Origin: Paucibacter sp. B2R-40
Lineage (GTDB): Bacteria > Pseudomonadota > Gammaproteobacteria > Burkholderiales > Burkholderiaceae_C
Assembly (NCBI RefSeq): GCF_025717555.1
Contig: NZ_JAJIRP010000009.1
Location: 62,001-126,000, forward strand
Direction of reading: 5' to 3'
DNA: 64,000 bases
In this document: one piece after another, positions 1-9,048 of the stretch
How the letters are laid out: each line of letters opens with the position of its first letter
Position numbering within the stretch: position 1 is the stretch's first letter
The notes under the pieces: model-generated
Told to the model about the DNA's origin: nothing
Database searches by the model: none
What the model saw: the letters and a program-made list of their open reading frames with translations, nothing else
Made by a program: the position numbers and the translations under genes

Positions 1-2
1 AG

Positions 3-545
3 CTGCTGCACAAGACGCTGGGCTCGACGATGATTTACGTCACCCATGATCAGGTCGAGGCGATGACGCTGGCCAGCCGCATCGTCGTCATGCGCAGCGG
101 CAATATCCAGCAGATCGGCGCACCGACCGAGGTTTACGAGCGCCCGGCCAATCTCTTTGTGGCGGGCTTCCTGGGCGCGCCGGGCATGAATTTCCTGCCC
201 GGTCAATTGCGCACCTCAGCAGACGGAGCCATCAGCCTGAACGGCGCCTTGCCCGTCGACCTGAGCAGTTACCCCTTCATGCAGCCAGCGGCGGCGGGGA
301 AGCCGGTGCTGCTGGGTGTGCGCCCCGAGCATGTGCATATCGAGCCCCAAGGGGCGTGGCGGGCCAAGGTCCATTTAATCGAGCCCATGGGCAACCATCA
401 AGTCGTCTGGTTGAAGGCCGCTGACCAGCTCTTGGCCGCCATCGCCGATGACAGCGTCGATCTGAGCCTCGACCAGGAAGTCTGTTTCAGCCTCGACCTC
501 AAGCGGGTGTCGCTGTTCGATCAAGCCAGCGAGCAGCGCCTGTAA
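3..545 (+). CDS. Sugar ABC transporter ATP-binding protein, C-terminal part (MalK/UgpC type)
   Basis: The 5' end lies outside the window; the frame is open from base 3. The fragment starts just before the H-loop (VTHDQVEAM) and continues through the [13 protein letters not shown] stretch typical of CUT1 sugar ATPases. A TOBE/OB regulatory domain follows, with the GVRPEHV motif. Walker A, the signature motif and Walker B must lie upstream, so the fold is inferred from the C-terminal half alone. Family knowledge: such ATPases sit on the cytoplasmic face and power import of oligosaccharides. A halogenase-like gene starts 23 bases downstream and glycoside hydrolases follow, so this is probably the energy subunit for uptake of products released by those enzymes. 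The exact sugar cannot be read from the sequence. Confidence 0.9.
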   Translation: MLHKTLGSTMIYVTHDQVEAMTLASRIVVMRSGNIQQIGAPTEVYERPANLFVAGFLGAPGMNFLPGQLRTSADGAISLNGALPVDLSSYPFMQPAAAGKPVLLGVRPEHVHIEPQGAWRAKVHLIEPMGNHQVVWLKAADQLLAAIADDSVDLSLDQEVCFSLDLKRVSLFDQASEQRL

Positions 546-568
546 AAACCATTGCCCGGAGCGAACTC

Positions 569-2080
569 ATGAGCCTCAATCATGTGCGTCAAATCGTCAT
601 CGTCGGCGGCGGCACTGCCGGTTGGATGAGCGCCGCAGCGCTCTCCAAGCTGCTGCCCTCCGACTGCCGAATTCATCTGGTCGAGTCGGATGAGATCGGC
701 TCCATCGGGGTCGGTGAAGCGACCATTCCCAATATCAAGAACTTCAACGCGGCGCTGGAGATCGATGAAGACGAGTTCGTACGCGCCACCCAGGGCACCT
801 TCAAGTTAGGCATTGAATTCGTCAACTGGGGCGCGCTGGGCGACCGCTATATCCACGGCTTCGGCAAGGTCGGCCAAGAGCTTGACGCCGTCGCCTTTCA
901 CCATTACTGGCTGCGTCTGCAACGCGAAGGTTTGGCCAGCGACCTGGGCGACTACTCGATCAACACCGTCGCTCCGCAGCACGCCAAGTTCATGCGGGCG
1001 CGCCCCGATATGGCGGGCTCGCCGCTGGCCGACATCGCCAGCGCCTTCCAGTTCGATGCCAGCCTCTACGCCCGCTTTTTGCGCGGCTATGCCGAAAAAC
1101 GAGGCGTTCTGCGCAGCCAAGGCAAGGTGGTCGAGGTCTTGCAGCGGGAACCTGATGGCCACATTACGGCAGTGCGACTGGACAGCGGCGAGCTGATCGA
1201 AGGCGATTTTTTCGTCGATTGTTCGGGCATGCATGCGTTGCTGATTGCCAAGACCCTGCAAGTCGGCTTCGAGGATTGGTCGCATTGGCTGCCCTGCGAC
1301 CGCGCGATTGCCGTGCCCTGCGAGTCAGCCGGCCCACTGCTGCCCCTGACGCGCGCCACCGCACACGGCGCCGGCTGGCAATGGCGTATCCCGCTGCAGC
1401 ACCGCACCGGCAATGGCCATGTCTACGCCAGCCGCTTCATGGGCGACGCCGAGGCCAGCGATATCCTGATGCGCAATCTGGACGGCAAGCCCCTGGCCGA
1501 GCCTCGTTTGATCAAGTTCCAGCCCGGCCGGCGCGAACGCAGCTGGGAGCGAAACTGCGTGGCAGTCGGTCTGTCCAGTGGCTTTCTGGAGCCGCTGGAG
1601 TCGACCAGTATCCATTTGATCCAGACCGCGCTGGCGCGCCTGGTGAGCTTGTTTCCGCACCGCGGCTTTGATGCGGCCGATATCGATGAATACAACCGCC
1701 AGACACAGTTCGAATACGAGCGCATTCGAGACTTCATCATCCTGCACTACAAGGCCACCGAACGCGACGACTCGGCGTTCTGGAACCATTGTCGGCTGAT
1801 GGATGTGCCGGCTACCCTGCAGCGCAAGATCGACTTGTACCGCAGCAACGCCCGCATTTACCGTGAGGGCGGCGAGCTGTTTGCCGAACTCAGCTGGTTG
1901 CAGGTGATGAATGGGCAAGGCATACGGCCTAGCGGCTACCACCCGTTTGCAGATCAGCTACCCAAGGAAGAGGCGGTTGCCTTCATGGCGAATGTGAAGG
2001 AGGTGATCGCGCGCTGCGTCAAGGTGATGCCGACGCAGGCCGACTTCATCGCCCAGCATTGCGCTGCGATAAAGGTATGA
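569..2080 (+). CDS. Flavin-dependent tryptophan halogenase-like protein
   Basis: 503 residues. The N-terminal FAD-binding motif is GGGTAGWM (about residues 13-20). A GVGEATIP stretch follows, then Lys79 in FKLGIEF, at the same number as the catalytic lysine of PrnA. The family WxWxIP motif is present as WQWRIP, and a glutamate near residue 344 lies in EPLEST, where PrnA has its second catalytic acid. GGAG eight bases upstream supports the ATG. Known members use reduced FAD, oxygen and halide to halogenate tryptophan. Homologues in polysaccharide-use loci have no established substrate, and the glycoside hydrolase neighbours place this one in that group. The stop overlaps the next start (ATGA), which implies translational coupling. 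It could be a real halogenase on an unknown substrate or another flavin enzyme. Confidence 0.9.
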   Translation: MSLNHVRQIVIVGGGTAGWMSAAALSKLLPSDCRIHLVESDEIGSIGVGEATIPNIKNFNAALEIDEDEFVRATQGTFKLGIEFVNWGALGDRYIHGFGKVGQELDAVAFHHYWLRLQREGLASDLGDYSINTVAPQHAKFMRARPDMAGSPLADIASAFQFDASLYARFLRGYAEKRGVLRSQGKVVEVLQREPDGHITAVRLDSGELIEGDFFVDCSGMHALLIAKTLQVGFEDWSHWLPCDRAIAVPCESAGPLLPLTRATAHGAGWQWRIPLQHRTGNGHVYASRFMGDAEASDILMRNLDGKPLAEPRLIKFQPGRRERSWERNCVAVGLSSGFLEPLESTSIHLIQTALARLVSLFPHRGFDAADIDEYNRQTQFEYERIRDFIILHYKATERDDSAFWNHCRLMDVPATLQRKIDLYRSNARIYREGGELFAELSWLQVMNGQGIRPSGYHPFADQLPKEEAVAFMANVKEVIARCVKVMPTQADFIAQHCAAIKV

Positions 2081-2916
2081 AGTGGCTACTTTGGCTTGCG
2101 CTGCTGGTCGCGGCCGCACCTGCGTTGGCCGCCGCGCCTGCCGGCAGCTTCAATATCGCCACCTACAACCTGCGCCTGAACCTCGCCTCCGACGGACCTA
2201 ACGCCTGGCCACAGCGCAGTGCGGCGGTCAAGGCCTTGATCCGCTATCACGAGTTTGATGTGTTCGGCACCCAGGAGGGTCTGCCCGAGCAAATCGATGA
2301 ACTCGGCGCTATGCCTGAATTCGACCATGTTGGCGTGGGGCGTGATGACGGCAAACGGTCCGGTGAGCATGCGGCGATCTTTTTTCGCAAAGCACGCTTT
2401 GAGGCGCTGAAGAACGGCGACTTCTGGCTCAGCCAGACACCGGATCTGCCGTCCAAGGGCTGGGACGCGCGCTGCTGCAATCGGCTTGCGAGCTGGGTGC
2501 TGTTGCGCGACCACGAAACCGGCAAGCGCTTTTATGTGTTCTCGGTTCACTTTGACCACGAGGGGGTGGTGGCGCGCAAGGAGTCGGCCAAGCTGCTGCT
2601 GAGCAAGATCGCCGAGATCGCCGGTGAGTTGCCGGTGTTCTGTGTCGGCGACTTCAACTCAACGCCCGACACCGAACAGATCCAGCGTATGCAGGCCGCA
2701 CTCGGTGATGCCTTTGTTGTCAGCCGCAGCCCGCCCTATGGCCCGGTTGGCACCTTCAACGCTTTCAAGATCGATGCGCCCATGCAGGACCGGATTGACT
2801 ATATGTTTGTGAGCGCCGGTATACAGATTCTCAAATACGGCGTGCTGAGCGACTCTGTCGCCGGCCGCTTTCCTTCCGACCACCATCCCGTGCTGGTGCG
2901 CGCTCGGCTGGACTGA
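2077..2916 (+). CDS. Secreted endonuclease/exonuclease/phosphatase-family hydrolase
   Basis: 279 residues from ATG 2077. An in-frame TTG at 2059 is rejected because 2077 has an AAAGG site and gives a clean signal peptide (MKWLLWLALLVAAAPALA). Motifs of the EEP fold appear in order: TYNLR near the mature N-terminus, TQEG (metal-binding Glu), a central FSVHFDH, GDFNSTPDT and C-terminal SDHHPV with the catalytic Asp-His. Family members cleave phosphodiesters or phosphomonoesters with Mg2+; export to the periplasm is inferred. The start overlaps the halogenase stop, and GH30 follows after 22 bases. In this setting it may remove phosphate or phosphodiester substituents from a glycan, but its substrate is unknown. 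Confidence 0.85.
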   Translation: MKWLLWLALLVAAAPALAAAPAGSFNIATYNLRLNLASDGPNAWPQRSAAVKALIRYHEFDVFGTQEGLPEQIDELGAMPEFDHVGVGRDDGKRSGEHAAIFFRKARFEALKNGDFWLSQTPDLPSKGWDARCCNRLASWVLLRDHETGKRFYVFSVHFDHEGVVARKESAKLLLSKIAEIAGELPVFCVGDFNSTPDTEQIQRMQAALGDAFVVSRSPPYGPVGTFNAFKIDAPMQDRIDYMFVSAGIQILKYGVLSDSVAGRFPSDHHPVLVRARLD

Positions 2917-2938
2917 TTCCATTAAGCGAAGCCAATTC

Positions 2939-4393
2939 ATGAACCCCAAGAATCGTAGTTTGACCCTGCTGGCTGCTCTCATGGCCCTGGCCAGCGTCGG
3001 TGCCGCCGCGCCCGCAAAGCCCCAAACAGTCTCGGCCTGGGTCACCAGCGCCGATCAAAGCCGTTTGCTGGCCCGCCAGGACGATGTGGCCTTCAAGGCC
3101 AAACAGCAAGCGCTGGACGTCCATATTGACGTCGATCCGGCGCAGCGCTTTCAGACCATGGTCGGCTTTGGCGCCTCCATCACCGATGCCTCGGCCTGGT
3201 TGATACAGCAGCGCATGAGCGAAGCTCAGCGCAAGGCCTTGTTGAGCGAGCTGTTCGGGCGTGGGCCCGGTGGCATTGGTTTCGATTTCGCCCGCTTGAC
3301 CATAGGGGCGTCGGATTTTTCACGCGCGCATTACAGCTTCAACGATCTGCCGGCGGGCCAAACGGACATTGCTTTGAAGGGTTTCTCGATAGAGCCCAAC
3401 CGACTTGATGTGCTGCCTGTCATCAAGGCGGCCCTGGCCATCAACCCTGGCCTGCAAGTGATGGCCTCACCGTGGAGCGCGCCCGGTTGGATGAAAAGCG
3501 GCGACAGCCTTGTCAAGGGCAGCTTGAAACCTGAGATGTATGGCGTGTTCTCCGACTACCTGCTGCGTTACGTCGACGCCTACGCGGCCGAGGGCGTGCC
3601 TATCTTTGCGCTCACGCTGCAAAACGAACCCCATTTCGAGCCGGACGACTACCCCGGCATGCGCGTGGATCCGGCGGCACGCGCGGCCGTAATCGGCCAG
3701 CATCTGGGCCCCTTGCTGGCCAAGCGGGAGAACGAGCAAAAACGCAAGACCAAGCTGTTCGACTGGGATCACAACTGGGACCAGGCCGAGTCGCCACTGG
3801 CCGTTCTGGCCGACCCGGTGGCACGCCCCTTTGTAGCCGGGGTGGCCTGGCATTGCTATGCCGGCGACGTGGCGGCCCAAACCCTGGTGCATGACGCTCA
3901 CCCGGACAAAGAGGTCTGGTTCACCGAATGTTCGGGTGGCGAATGGGCGCCGGAATGGCGCAAGACCTTGCCCTGGATGATGAGCAACTTGGTCATCGGC
4001 GGCACGCGCGGCTGGGCCAAGGGCGTACTGATGTGGAACTTAGCACTTGACGAAAACTACGGCCCTCATCTGGGCGGCTGCAAGGACTGCCGCGGCGTGG
4101 TGACCATCAATTCCAAGACCGGCGCCGTGACCCGCAATATCGAGTATTACGCCTTGGCCCATGCCAGCAAGTTCGTGCGCGCAGGAGCACAGCGGATTGC
4201 CTCGACCGCGGCTGTCGCGGGACTCGAGACGGTAGCCTTTCGCAATGCCGACGACGGCTCGGTGGCGCTGATCGTCAGCAATGGCAGCGCACAGGCCAAG
4301 CGCTTTTCGGTCGCTGCGGGCGGGCAGAAGAATTTTGTCTACGTCTTGCCGCGCGAGAGCGTGGCTACCTTCACCTGGCCAGGCCGACCATGA
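2939..4393 (+). CDS. Secreted GH30-family beta-glycosidase (glucosylceramidase/endo-1,6-beta-glucanase-like)
   Basis: 484 residues with a signal peptide ending near AAAPA. FQTMVGFGASITDASAWL is the hallmark start of the GH30 barrel. The acid/base is Glu230 in LQNEP and the nucleophile Glu330 in WFTECSGG, both in the expected strands. A C-terminal beta domain ends in FTWPG, as usual for the family. GH30 enzymes hydrolyse beta-1,6-glucan, glucosylceramide or xylan. The domain layout resembles the subfamily with beta-glucosidase or beta-1,6-glucanase activity, but the specificity is inference. The stop codon overlaps the next start (ATGA at 4390-4393). With the GH5 and GH20 enzymes nearby, a fungal-wall-like or mixed beta-glucan substrate is plausible. 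Confidence 0.92.
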   Translation: MNPKNRSLTLLAALMALASVGAAAPAKPQTVSAWVTSADQSRLLARQDDVAFKAKQQALDVHIDVDPAQRFQTMVGFGASITDASAWLIQQRMSEAQRKALLSELFGRGPGGIGFDFARLTIGASDFSRAHYSFNDLPAGQTDIALKGFSIEPNRLDVLPVIKAALAINPGLQVMASPWSAPGWMKSGDSLVKGSLKPEMYGVFSDYLLRYVDAYAAEGVPIFALTLQNEPHFEPDDYPGMRVDPAARAAVIGQHLGPLLAKRENEQKRKTKLFDWDHNWDQAESPLAVLADPVARPFVAGVAWHCYAGDVAAQTLVHDAHPDKEVWFTECSGGEWAPEWRKTLPWMMSNLVIGGTRGWAKGVLMWNLALDENYGPHLGGCKDCRGVVTINSKTGAVTRNIEYYALAHASKFVRAGAQRIASTAAVAGLETVAFRNADDGSVALIVSNGSAQAKRFSVAAGGQKNFVYVLPRESVATFTWPGRP

Positions 4394-6372
4394 GGCGACT
4401 GTGGCCGCTGCTGGCCTTGCTCTTGGCTTGCGCCGCGCCTCACGCCCATGCCGAACTGCGCCTGCACGGCATCTTTGGCGACCATATGGTGCTGCAGCGC
4501 AATGCGCCGATACGGGTCTGGGGCTGGGCGGCGCCGGGCGAGCGCATCACCGTGGCCATGCACAGGCAAAAGCAGCAGACGCAGGCCGACGCGCAGGGCG
4601 CTTGGACCTTGCAGTTGGCGCCCGAGGCTGCGGGCGGGCCGCACCAATTGCTGGTCAGCGGCCAAGTCGGCAGCGAGCAGCGGCTCTTGAGTGATGTGCT
4701 GATCGGTGAGGTCTGGCTCAGCTCGGGCCAGTCCAATATGGAGATGAGCCTGAGCCAGGCGCTGAACGGCCTGGCCGATGCTGCTGCCGCCAATGATCCC
4801 TTGATCCGCCATGTCAAGATTGCGCATCGCACCGCCTTGAGGCCCACGTCCGATATCGAACCGGCAGCCTGGCAGCCGGCGAACGCCGAAAACGCTGGCG
4901 AATTCAGTGCGGTGGCCTATCACTTTGCGCGCCGCTTGCGCCGGGAGCTGGGCGTGCCGGTCGGGCTGGTCAACCTGTCTTGGGGCGGCACGGTGATCGA
5001 GACCTGGATGAGCCCGGCGGCGCTGCAAACGCAGGCCGATATTCGATCGCTGCTGGCGAATTTTGCAAATACGGCAGCGCCCACGGCTGAGACCTTTGAG
5101 GCGAGCTATCGCGCTCGCATGACGGCCTTGGTACGTGGCTGGCAAGGCATGGACGCAGTGACTGAGCAAGGGCTGACCAAAGAATGGTCAGCCCTTTCTT
5201 ACGACGATAGCGGTTGGGCGAGCCTGCAGGCGCCGGGTGTTTGGGAGGCGCAGGGCCTGCCGGATTTTGATGGCCGGCTTTGGTATCGAAAGACTATTTC
5301 GCTCAGCGAAGCGCAGGCGAGCCGGTCAGATGCTGTGCTGCATTTGGCCCGGATCGATGACTGTGATGAGAGCTACGTCAATGGACAAGCGGTCGGCGGC
5401 TTGTGTGGCTGGGATACGCCGCGCCGCTACGCGCTGGCGCCGGCGGTGTTGAGGGCGGGGCCTAATGTGATTGCCGTACGGGTCACCGACAACGGCGGCG
5501 GCGGCGGTCTCCACGGCCAAGACGAAAGCCTGCGTTTGCAGCTTGGCGGTGAGGCGATTGCCTTGGCCGGGCCTTGGAAAGCCAGGGTGGAGTCTTTCAT
5601 GAACAAGACCGAGCCGGGCGTCAATGACCTGCCTTCGCTGCTCTTCAATGGCATGTTGAATGCTGTCGTCGGTTTCAGTATGCGCGGCATGCTTTGGTAC
5701 CAGGGCGAGAGCAATGTCGAGCGCGCCGCGCAGTACGAGCAACTGTTGCCGGCCTTCACCAAAGACTTGCGCGAGCGCTGGGGGCAGGGCGAGTTTCCCT
5801 TCTACCTGGTGCAGTTGGCTGCCGACAAACCCTCGCAGAGCAATAACTTGGGGGGCAGCCGTTGGGCTGAGCTGCGCGAGGCGCAAGCGCGCAGCTTGAG
5901 CGCGGTCGCCAAAACCGGCATGGTGGTGACCACCGACATTTGCGACGGGGGCGATCTGCATCCGCGTCCCAAGCGCGAGGTCGGCGAGCGACTGGCGGCC
6001 TTGGCGCTGAGTCAGGACTATGGCCGTGCCGTGCCGACCATTGGACCGACGCTGCGCAAGATGACGGTGAGGGGCAGCAAGGCCGAGTTGCAGTTCGACA
6101 ACGCTGCTCATGGGCTGCTCGCCCGTGACGGACGCTTGCGGGGCTTCGCGATCGCCGACGCCTCCAGGGTGTTCTATCCCGCTGAGGCGTACATTGTCGG
6201 CGACAAGGTCATCGTGCATAACGCGCAAGTCACCCGGCCCGTGGCGGTTCGCTTCGGCTGGGTCGACAACCCAGACCAGAACAATCTATTCAATCGCGCT
6301 GGTCTGCCTGCTGCGCCTTTCCGCACCGACGACTGGCCACGACTGACGGAGAAGGCAAGTTATGCGTTTTAA
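4390..6372 (+). CDS. Sialate O-acetylesterase-like carbohydrate esterase with inserted jelly-roll domain
   Basis: 660 residues with a signal peptide (LWPLLALLLACAAPHAHA). The DHMVLQRNAPIRVWGWA start is typical of bacterial sialate O-acetylesterase homologues. The SGNH nucleophile is Ser115 in SSGQSNMEM, followed by NLSWGGTVIE (Gly block) and MLWYQGESN. A DLHPRPKREVG stretch near residue 525 supplies the Asp-His block. Between about residues 240 and 385 lies an inserted galactose-binding-like jelly roll (WYRKTISL, LHLARIDDCDESYVNG) of the type seen in GH2 enzymes. Family members remove O-acetyl groups from sugars outside the cytoplasm. It is coupled to GH30 upstream and overlaps GH20 downstream by 11 bases. 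The target need not be sialic acid; an acetylated hemicellulose or glucan is equally possible. Confidence 0.9.
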   Translation: MRRLWPLLALLLACAAPHAHAELRLHGIFGDHMVLQRNAPIRVWGWAAPGERITVAMHRQKQQTQADAQGAWTLQLAPEAAGGPHQLLVSGQVGSEQRLLSDVLIGEVWLSSGQSNMEMSLSQALNGLADAAAANDPLIRHVKIAHRTALRPTSDIEPAAWQPANAENAGEFSAVAYHFARRLRRELGVPVGLVNLSWGGTVIETWMSPAALQTQADIRSLLANFANTAAPTAETFEASYRARMTALVRGWQGMDAVTEQGLTKEWSALSYDDSGWASLQAPGVWEAQGLPDFDGRLWYRKTISLSEAQASRSDAVLHLARIDDCDESYVNGQAVGGLCGWDTPRRYALAPAVLRAGPNVIAVRVTDNGGGGGLHGQDESLRLQLGGEAIALAGPWKARVESFMNKTEPGVNDLPSLLFNGMLNAVVGFSMRGMLWYQGESNVERAAQYEQLLPAFTKDLRERWGQGEFPFYLVQLAADKPSQSNNLGGSRWAELREAQARSLSAVAKTGMVVTTDICDGGDLHPRPKREVGERLAALALSQDYGRAVPTIGPTLRKMTVRGSKAELQFDNAAHGLLARDGRLRGFAIADASRVFYPAEAYIVGDKVIVHNAQVTRPVAVRFGWVDNPDQNNLFNRAGLPAAPFRTDDWPRLTEKASYAF

Positions 6373-7996
6373 GAAAAAAAGCAAAATTTTCAAAGCGAGC
6401 TGGGCGTTTGGCTTGGCGCTGCTGCTATCGGCTGCCGCTGCCGCTGCGGCTGGGCTTGCTCCGGCAATTCCTGCTGCGGCTGTTCTGCCCCAGCCGACAG
6501 CCGTCACGATGCAGCCGGATCAAGCACCGTTTGCGCTTGATCCCAAGCCGCTTGTGACGGCGCCCGCCGCGCTCGTCGGGCCGGCGCAGGCCTTGGCAAG
6601 TCGGCTCGGGCTGAGCTTGACTGAGACCGCGCCGAAATCAGGCCGGCTGATTCGCTTTGAGCTTGATCCGTCCGTGGGACCTGTGGTCGGCGCCTATCGC
6701 CTGCAAGTGCGTGAAGCGCAGATCACCATCAGCGCTGCCGAGCCAGCCGGAGCGTTTTATGCTGTGCAAACGCTGCTCCAAATGCTGCCCAAAGCAAGCG
6801 CGGCTGGCAAGCTAAGCCAATTCAGCATTCCGGCGCTGGACATCACCGACGCGCCGCGCTTTGTTTGGCGTGGCCTCATGCTGGACGTAGCGCGTCACTT
6901 CCACGGCGTCGAACGGGTCAAGCGCATGCTCGATCAAATGGCCGTCTACAAACTCAACCGCCTGCATCTGCATCTCAGCGATGACAGTGGCTGGCGGGTA
7001 GCGATCAAGGCCTACCCCTTGCTGACGACGATAGGCGCGCGCGGTGACTATTCGAACCCCAAACGTGGCGCGCAGTTCTACAGCGCGGCCGATATTCGCG
7101 CCATCGTCGCCTATGCGGCAGAACGCTATATCGAGGTGGTGCCCGAGATCGATATGCCGGGCCACAGCGGCGCCGCTGCACGCGCCTACCCGGAGTTCTT
7201 CGACGGGCGGGTGAGCTTCAATCCGGCCCATCCCGGCACCTACAGGTTCATCGACACGGTGCTGGGTGAATTGGCGAGCCTGTTCCCCGGCCGCTACATC
7301 CACTTTGGTGGCGACGAGGTGTGGATTGACAAGACGCGTTGGGGTGAAATGCCCGATGTGTTGGCGATGGCGCGTGACCTGAGCCCAGCGGGCGGGAACT
7401 CGGTGGGGGAAGCGCCGCAGATCAAGCGCGTCGAAGCCGAGTTTGCCAGGCGCATGGTTCAAATGATCAAAAAGCATGGCCGCATCGCGATTGGTTGGGA
7501 CGAAGTGATCGCCGCCGGCCTGACCGACGACATGGTCGTGCAATGGTGGCGGATGGACCATCCCGAGGCCGTACACACGGCGCTGAAGCAGGGCCAGGCT
7601 GTCGTGCTGTCGCCGGTTGACCGCCTGTATCTGGACTACCCGGCCGGTCTGGGCGAGCCCGGCGCGCCCTGGGAAGGCAACACCGGCGGGCCAATCTCGG
7701 TCGAGAAAATTGTCGCCTGGGAGCCTATGCCGGTCGGCCTGCAGGCCGAGCAGCAGGCGCGGGTCTTGGGCCTTGAGGCGCCCCTGTGGACCGAAAACGT
7801 TCGCAGCGAAAGCTATCTCGAATACATGCTCTACCCCAGGCTGGCGGCGGTGGCTGAGGTGGCTTGGCGCGAGCAGGCGAATTCAGCGCCGGAGACCTTT
7901 GTCAAACGGCTGGAGCCTCATATTGCGCGCTGGAAGGCCCAGGGCCTGAATGTGCGCGGCAGCCGTGACGACGCCAATCAGTACAGGGTGCATTGA
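6362..7996 (+). CDS. Secreted GH20 beta-N-acetylhexosaminidase
   Basis: 544 residues. GGAGAAGG upstream supports ATG 6362, which lies 11 bases inside the previous gene. A basic N-terminus and hydrophobic stretch form a signal peptide. The GH20b domain comes first. The barrel begins at FVWRGLMLDVARHF, with LHLHLSDDSGWR and VPEIDMPGHSGA. The catalytic pair is Asp318-Glu319 in HFGGDEVW. GH20 enzymes release terminal GlcNAc or GalNAc by substrate-assisted catalysis. The tail LWTENV and YPRLAAVAEVAW are typical. The gene appears to end the operon; a hairpin follows. The hexosaminidase implies that chitin-like or N-acetylated glycan ends are part of the substrate handled here. Confidence 0.95.
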   Translation: MRFKKKSKIFKASWAFGLALLLSAAAAAAAGLAPAIPAAAVLPQPTAVTMQPDQAPFALDPKPLVTAPAALVGPAQALASRLGLSLTETAPKSGRLIRFELDPSVGPVVGAYRLQVREAQITISAAEPAGAFYAVQTLLQMLPKASAAGKLSQFSIPALDITDAPRFVWRGLMLDVARHFHGVERVKRMLDQMAVYKLNRLHLHLSDDSGWRVAIKAYPLLTTIGARGDYSNPKRGAQFYSAADIRAIVAYAAERYIEVVPEIDMPGHSGAAARAYPEFFDGRVSFNPAHPGTYRFIDTVLGELASLFPGRYIHFGGDEVWIDKTRWGEMPDVLAMARDLSPAGGNSVGEAPQIKRVEAEFARRMVQMIKKHGRIAIGWDEVIAAGLTDDMVVQWWRMDHPEAVHTALKQGQAVVLSPVDRLYLDYPAGLGEPGAPWEGNTGGPISVEKIVAWEPMPVGLQAEQQARVLGLEAPLWTENVRSESYLEYMLYPRLAAVAEVAWREQANSAPETFVKRLEPHIARWKAQGLNVRGSRDDANQYRVH

Positions 7997-8011
7997 GCCC
8001 ATCACTTTCTG

Positions 8012-8040
8012 AGACCGGCAAGTGCTTGACTGGCCGGTCT
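8012..8040. terminator. Hairpin between convergent genes, possible bidirectional terminator
   Basis: AGACCGGC (8012-8019) pairs perfectly with GCCGGTCT (8033-8040) across a 13-base loop. It lies in the 48-base gap between the GH20 stop and the convergent PEP-CTERM stop. There is no U-tract on either side, so it may only stabilise mRNA ends. Confidence 0.4.
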
Positions 8041-8044
8041 GGCA

Positions 8045-8674
8045 TTAGTCGCGCGGTTTTTGTTGGCGAAGGCCAACCCCAAGCAACAGCGCCGCGCCCA
8101 AAGCCAGCAAGGCCGCCGAGCTGGGTTCGGGCACCGCGCTGACCGTCAGTGAAGCATCCTCGAACCAGATGCTGCCGGTCGCGTTATTGGCCGCGAACTC
8201 AACTCGAATTTCGGTCGTACCCGCAGGCGCCGTGCCTTTCAGCGCGTAGGCCGCCCATGGGTGTGGAATGTCGTAGTTAGTGCCGTACTCGGCCGGGTCG
8301 ACGGTGTTTCTTGAGGCGCTGCCCAATAGCGTCGCGTTGTTCAAGAAGTACATGGTCATGCTGCCGGTGGGTAGCCACCAGGCATCGGCACCGCTGAAGA
8401 CCGACAGCGTGTAGTTCTGGCCCGCCGTCGCCAGCACCGTCTGCGAGAAGCTGCCGCCGCCGCCATTGCCGGCGGCACCGGTGACCAAGTATTGCGAGCC
8501 GTTCAGGCTGACGGCTGGCGCGTTCTCGAAGTTGGCCCAGCCTCCGGCGACGCTGGCTTGGGTCCAGTTGGCCTTGCTGTTGAAGTCGCCGTCCAGCAGC
8601 AGTGAGGAAGCGTCGGCATTCGCGGAACCGACCGCATAGCAAGCCGCCGCGATGAGCGTGAGGACCATTTTCAT
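8045..8674 (-). CDS. PEP-CTERM sorting domain protein
   Basis: 209 residues from ATG 8674, chosen because AAGGA stands just upstream and a signal peptide follows at once (MKMVLTLIAAACYAVGSANA). The longer open frame to 8725 lacks these. The body is a carbohydrate-binding-like jelly roll: LLLDGDFNS, a TQASVAGGWANFENA stretch, repeated T/S/G strands and WFEDASLTV. The C-terminus is AVPEPSS, a hydrophobic helix and a final RQQKPRD. Family knowledge: the tail is recognised by an exosortase for surface or matrix attachment; no exosortase is in the window. It is divergent from the GH5 gene, sharing the region with the LacI-like palindrome, so it may be induced with the saccharolytic genes. Function beyond sugar or matrix binding is unknown. 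Confidence 0.9.
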   Translation of the reverse strand: MKMVLTLIAAACYAVGSANADASSLLLDGDFNSKANWTQASVAGGWANFENAPAVSLNGSQYLVTGAAGNGGGGSFSQTVLATAGQNYTLSVFSGADAWWLPTGSMTMYFLNNATLLGSASRNTVDPAEYGTNYDIPHPWAAYALKGTAPAGTTEIRVEFAANNATGSIWFEDASLTVSAVPEPSSAALLALGAALLLGVGLRQQKPRD

Positions 8675-9048
8675 AGGATTTCCTTCTGGTTGGGTTGAGC
8701 AAAAGTAGCTTGCTTTTTCAAGCACGGGGATACGGCGCTGGCGCTCGAGCGGCGCACCGAGCGGCCAAAATCGTTGCCGTCATTAATCTTAGTTACGTTA
8801 ACAAAAAATTAATTTAACGTTAACCCTTGTGTGGGCCGACTTGCGGGTGGCGGTGCCACTTTTCGGCAGTTGAATTGGGGGTTCTGGCCATCAAGCGCGG
8901 TGCTGAGATACGCTGTCTTGAGTCTTGATCGCGCCACAGGGTTAATACGAGTTTAATAAAACATTACTCAAATTAATATTCTGCCGATGCGAACTTGACC
9001 CCGCCTTTCATTCGCAGAGGCAAGAGAAGACAAACCGGAGACCCCAAG
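8675..9048. promoter_or_regulatory. Divergent regulatory region with LacI-family-like operator
   Basis: This 374-base gap separates the divergent PEP-CTERM and GH5 genes. The perfect palindrome TTAACGTTAA (8814-8823) has the central CpG common in LacI-family operators. A second partial copy, GTTACGTTAAC, lies at 8792-8802, two helical turns away centre to centre. The stretch 8940-8990 is strongly AT-rich compared with its surroundings and is a likely promoter for GH5. A GGAG sequence nine bases before 9049 is the GH5 ribosome site. The regulator itself is not in the window. Confidence 0.5.
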
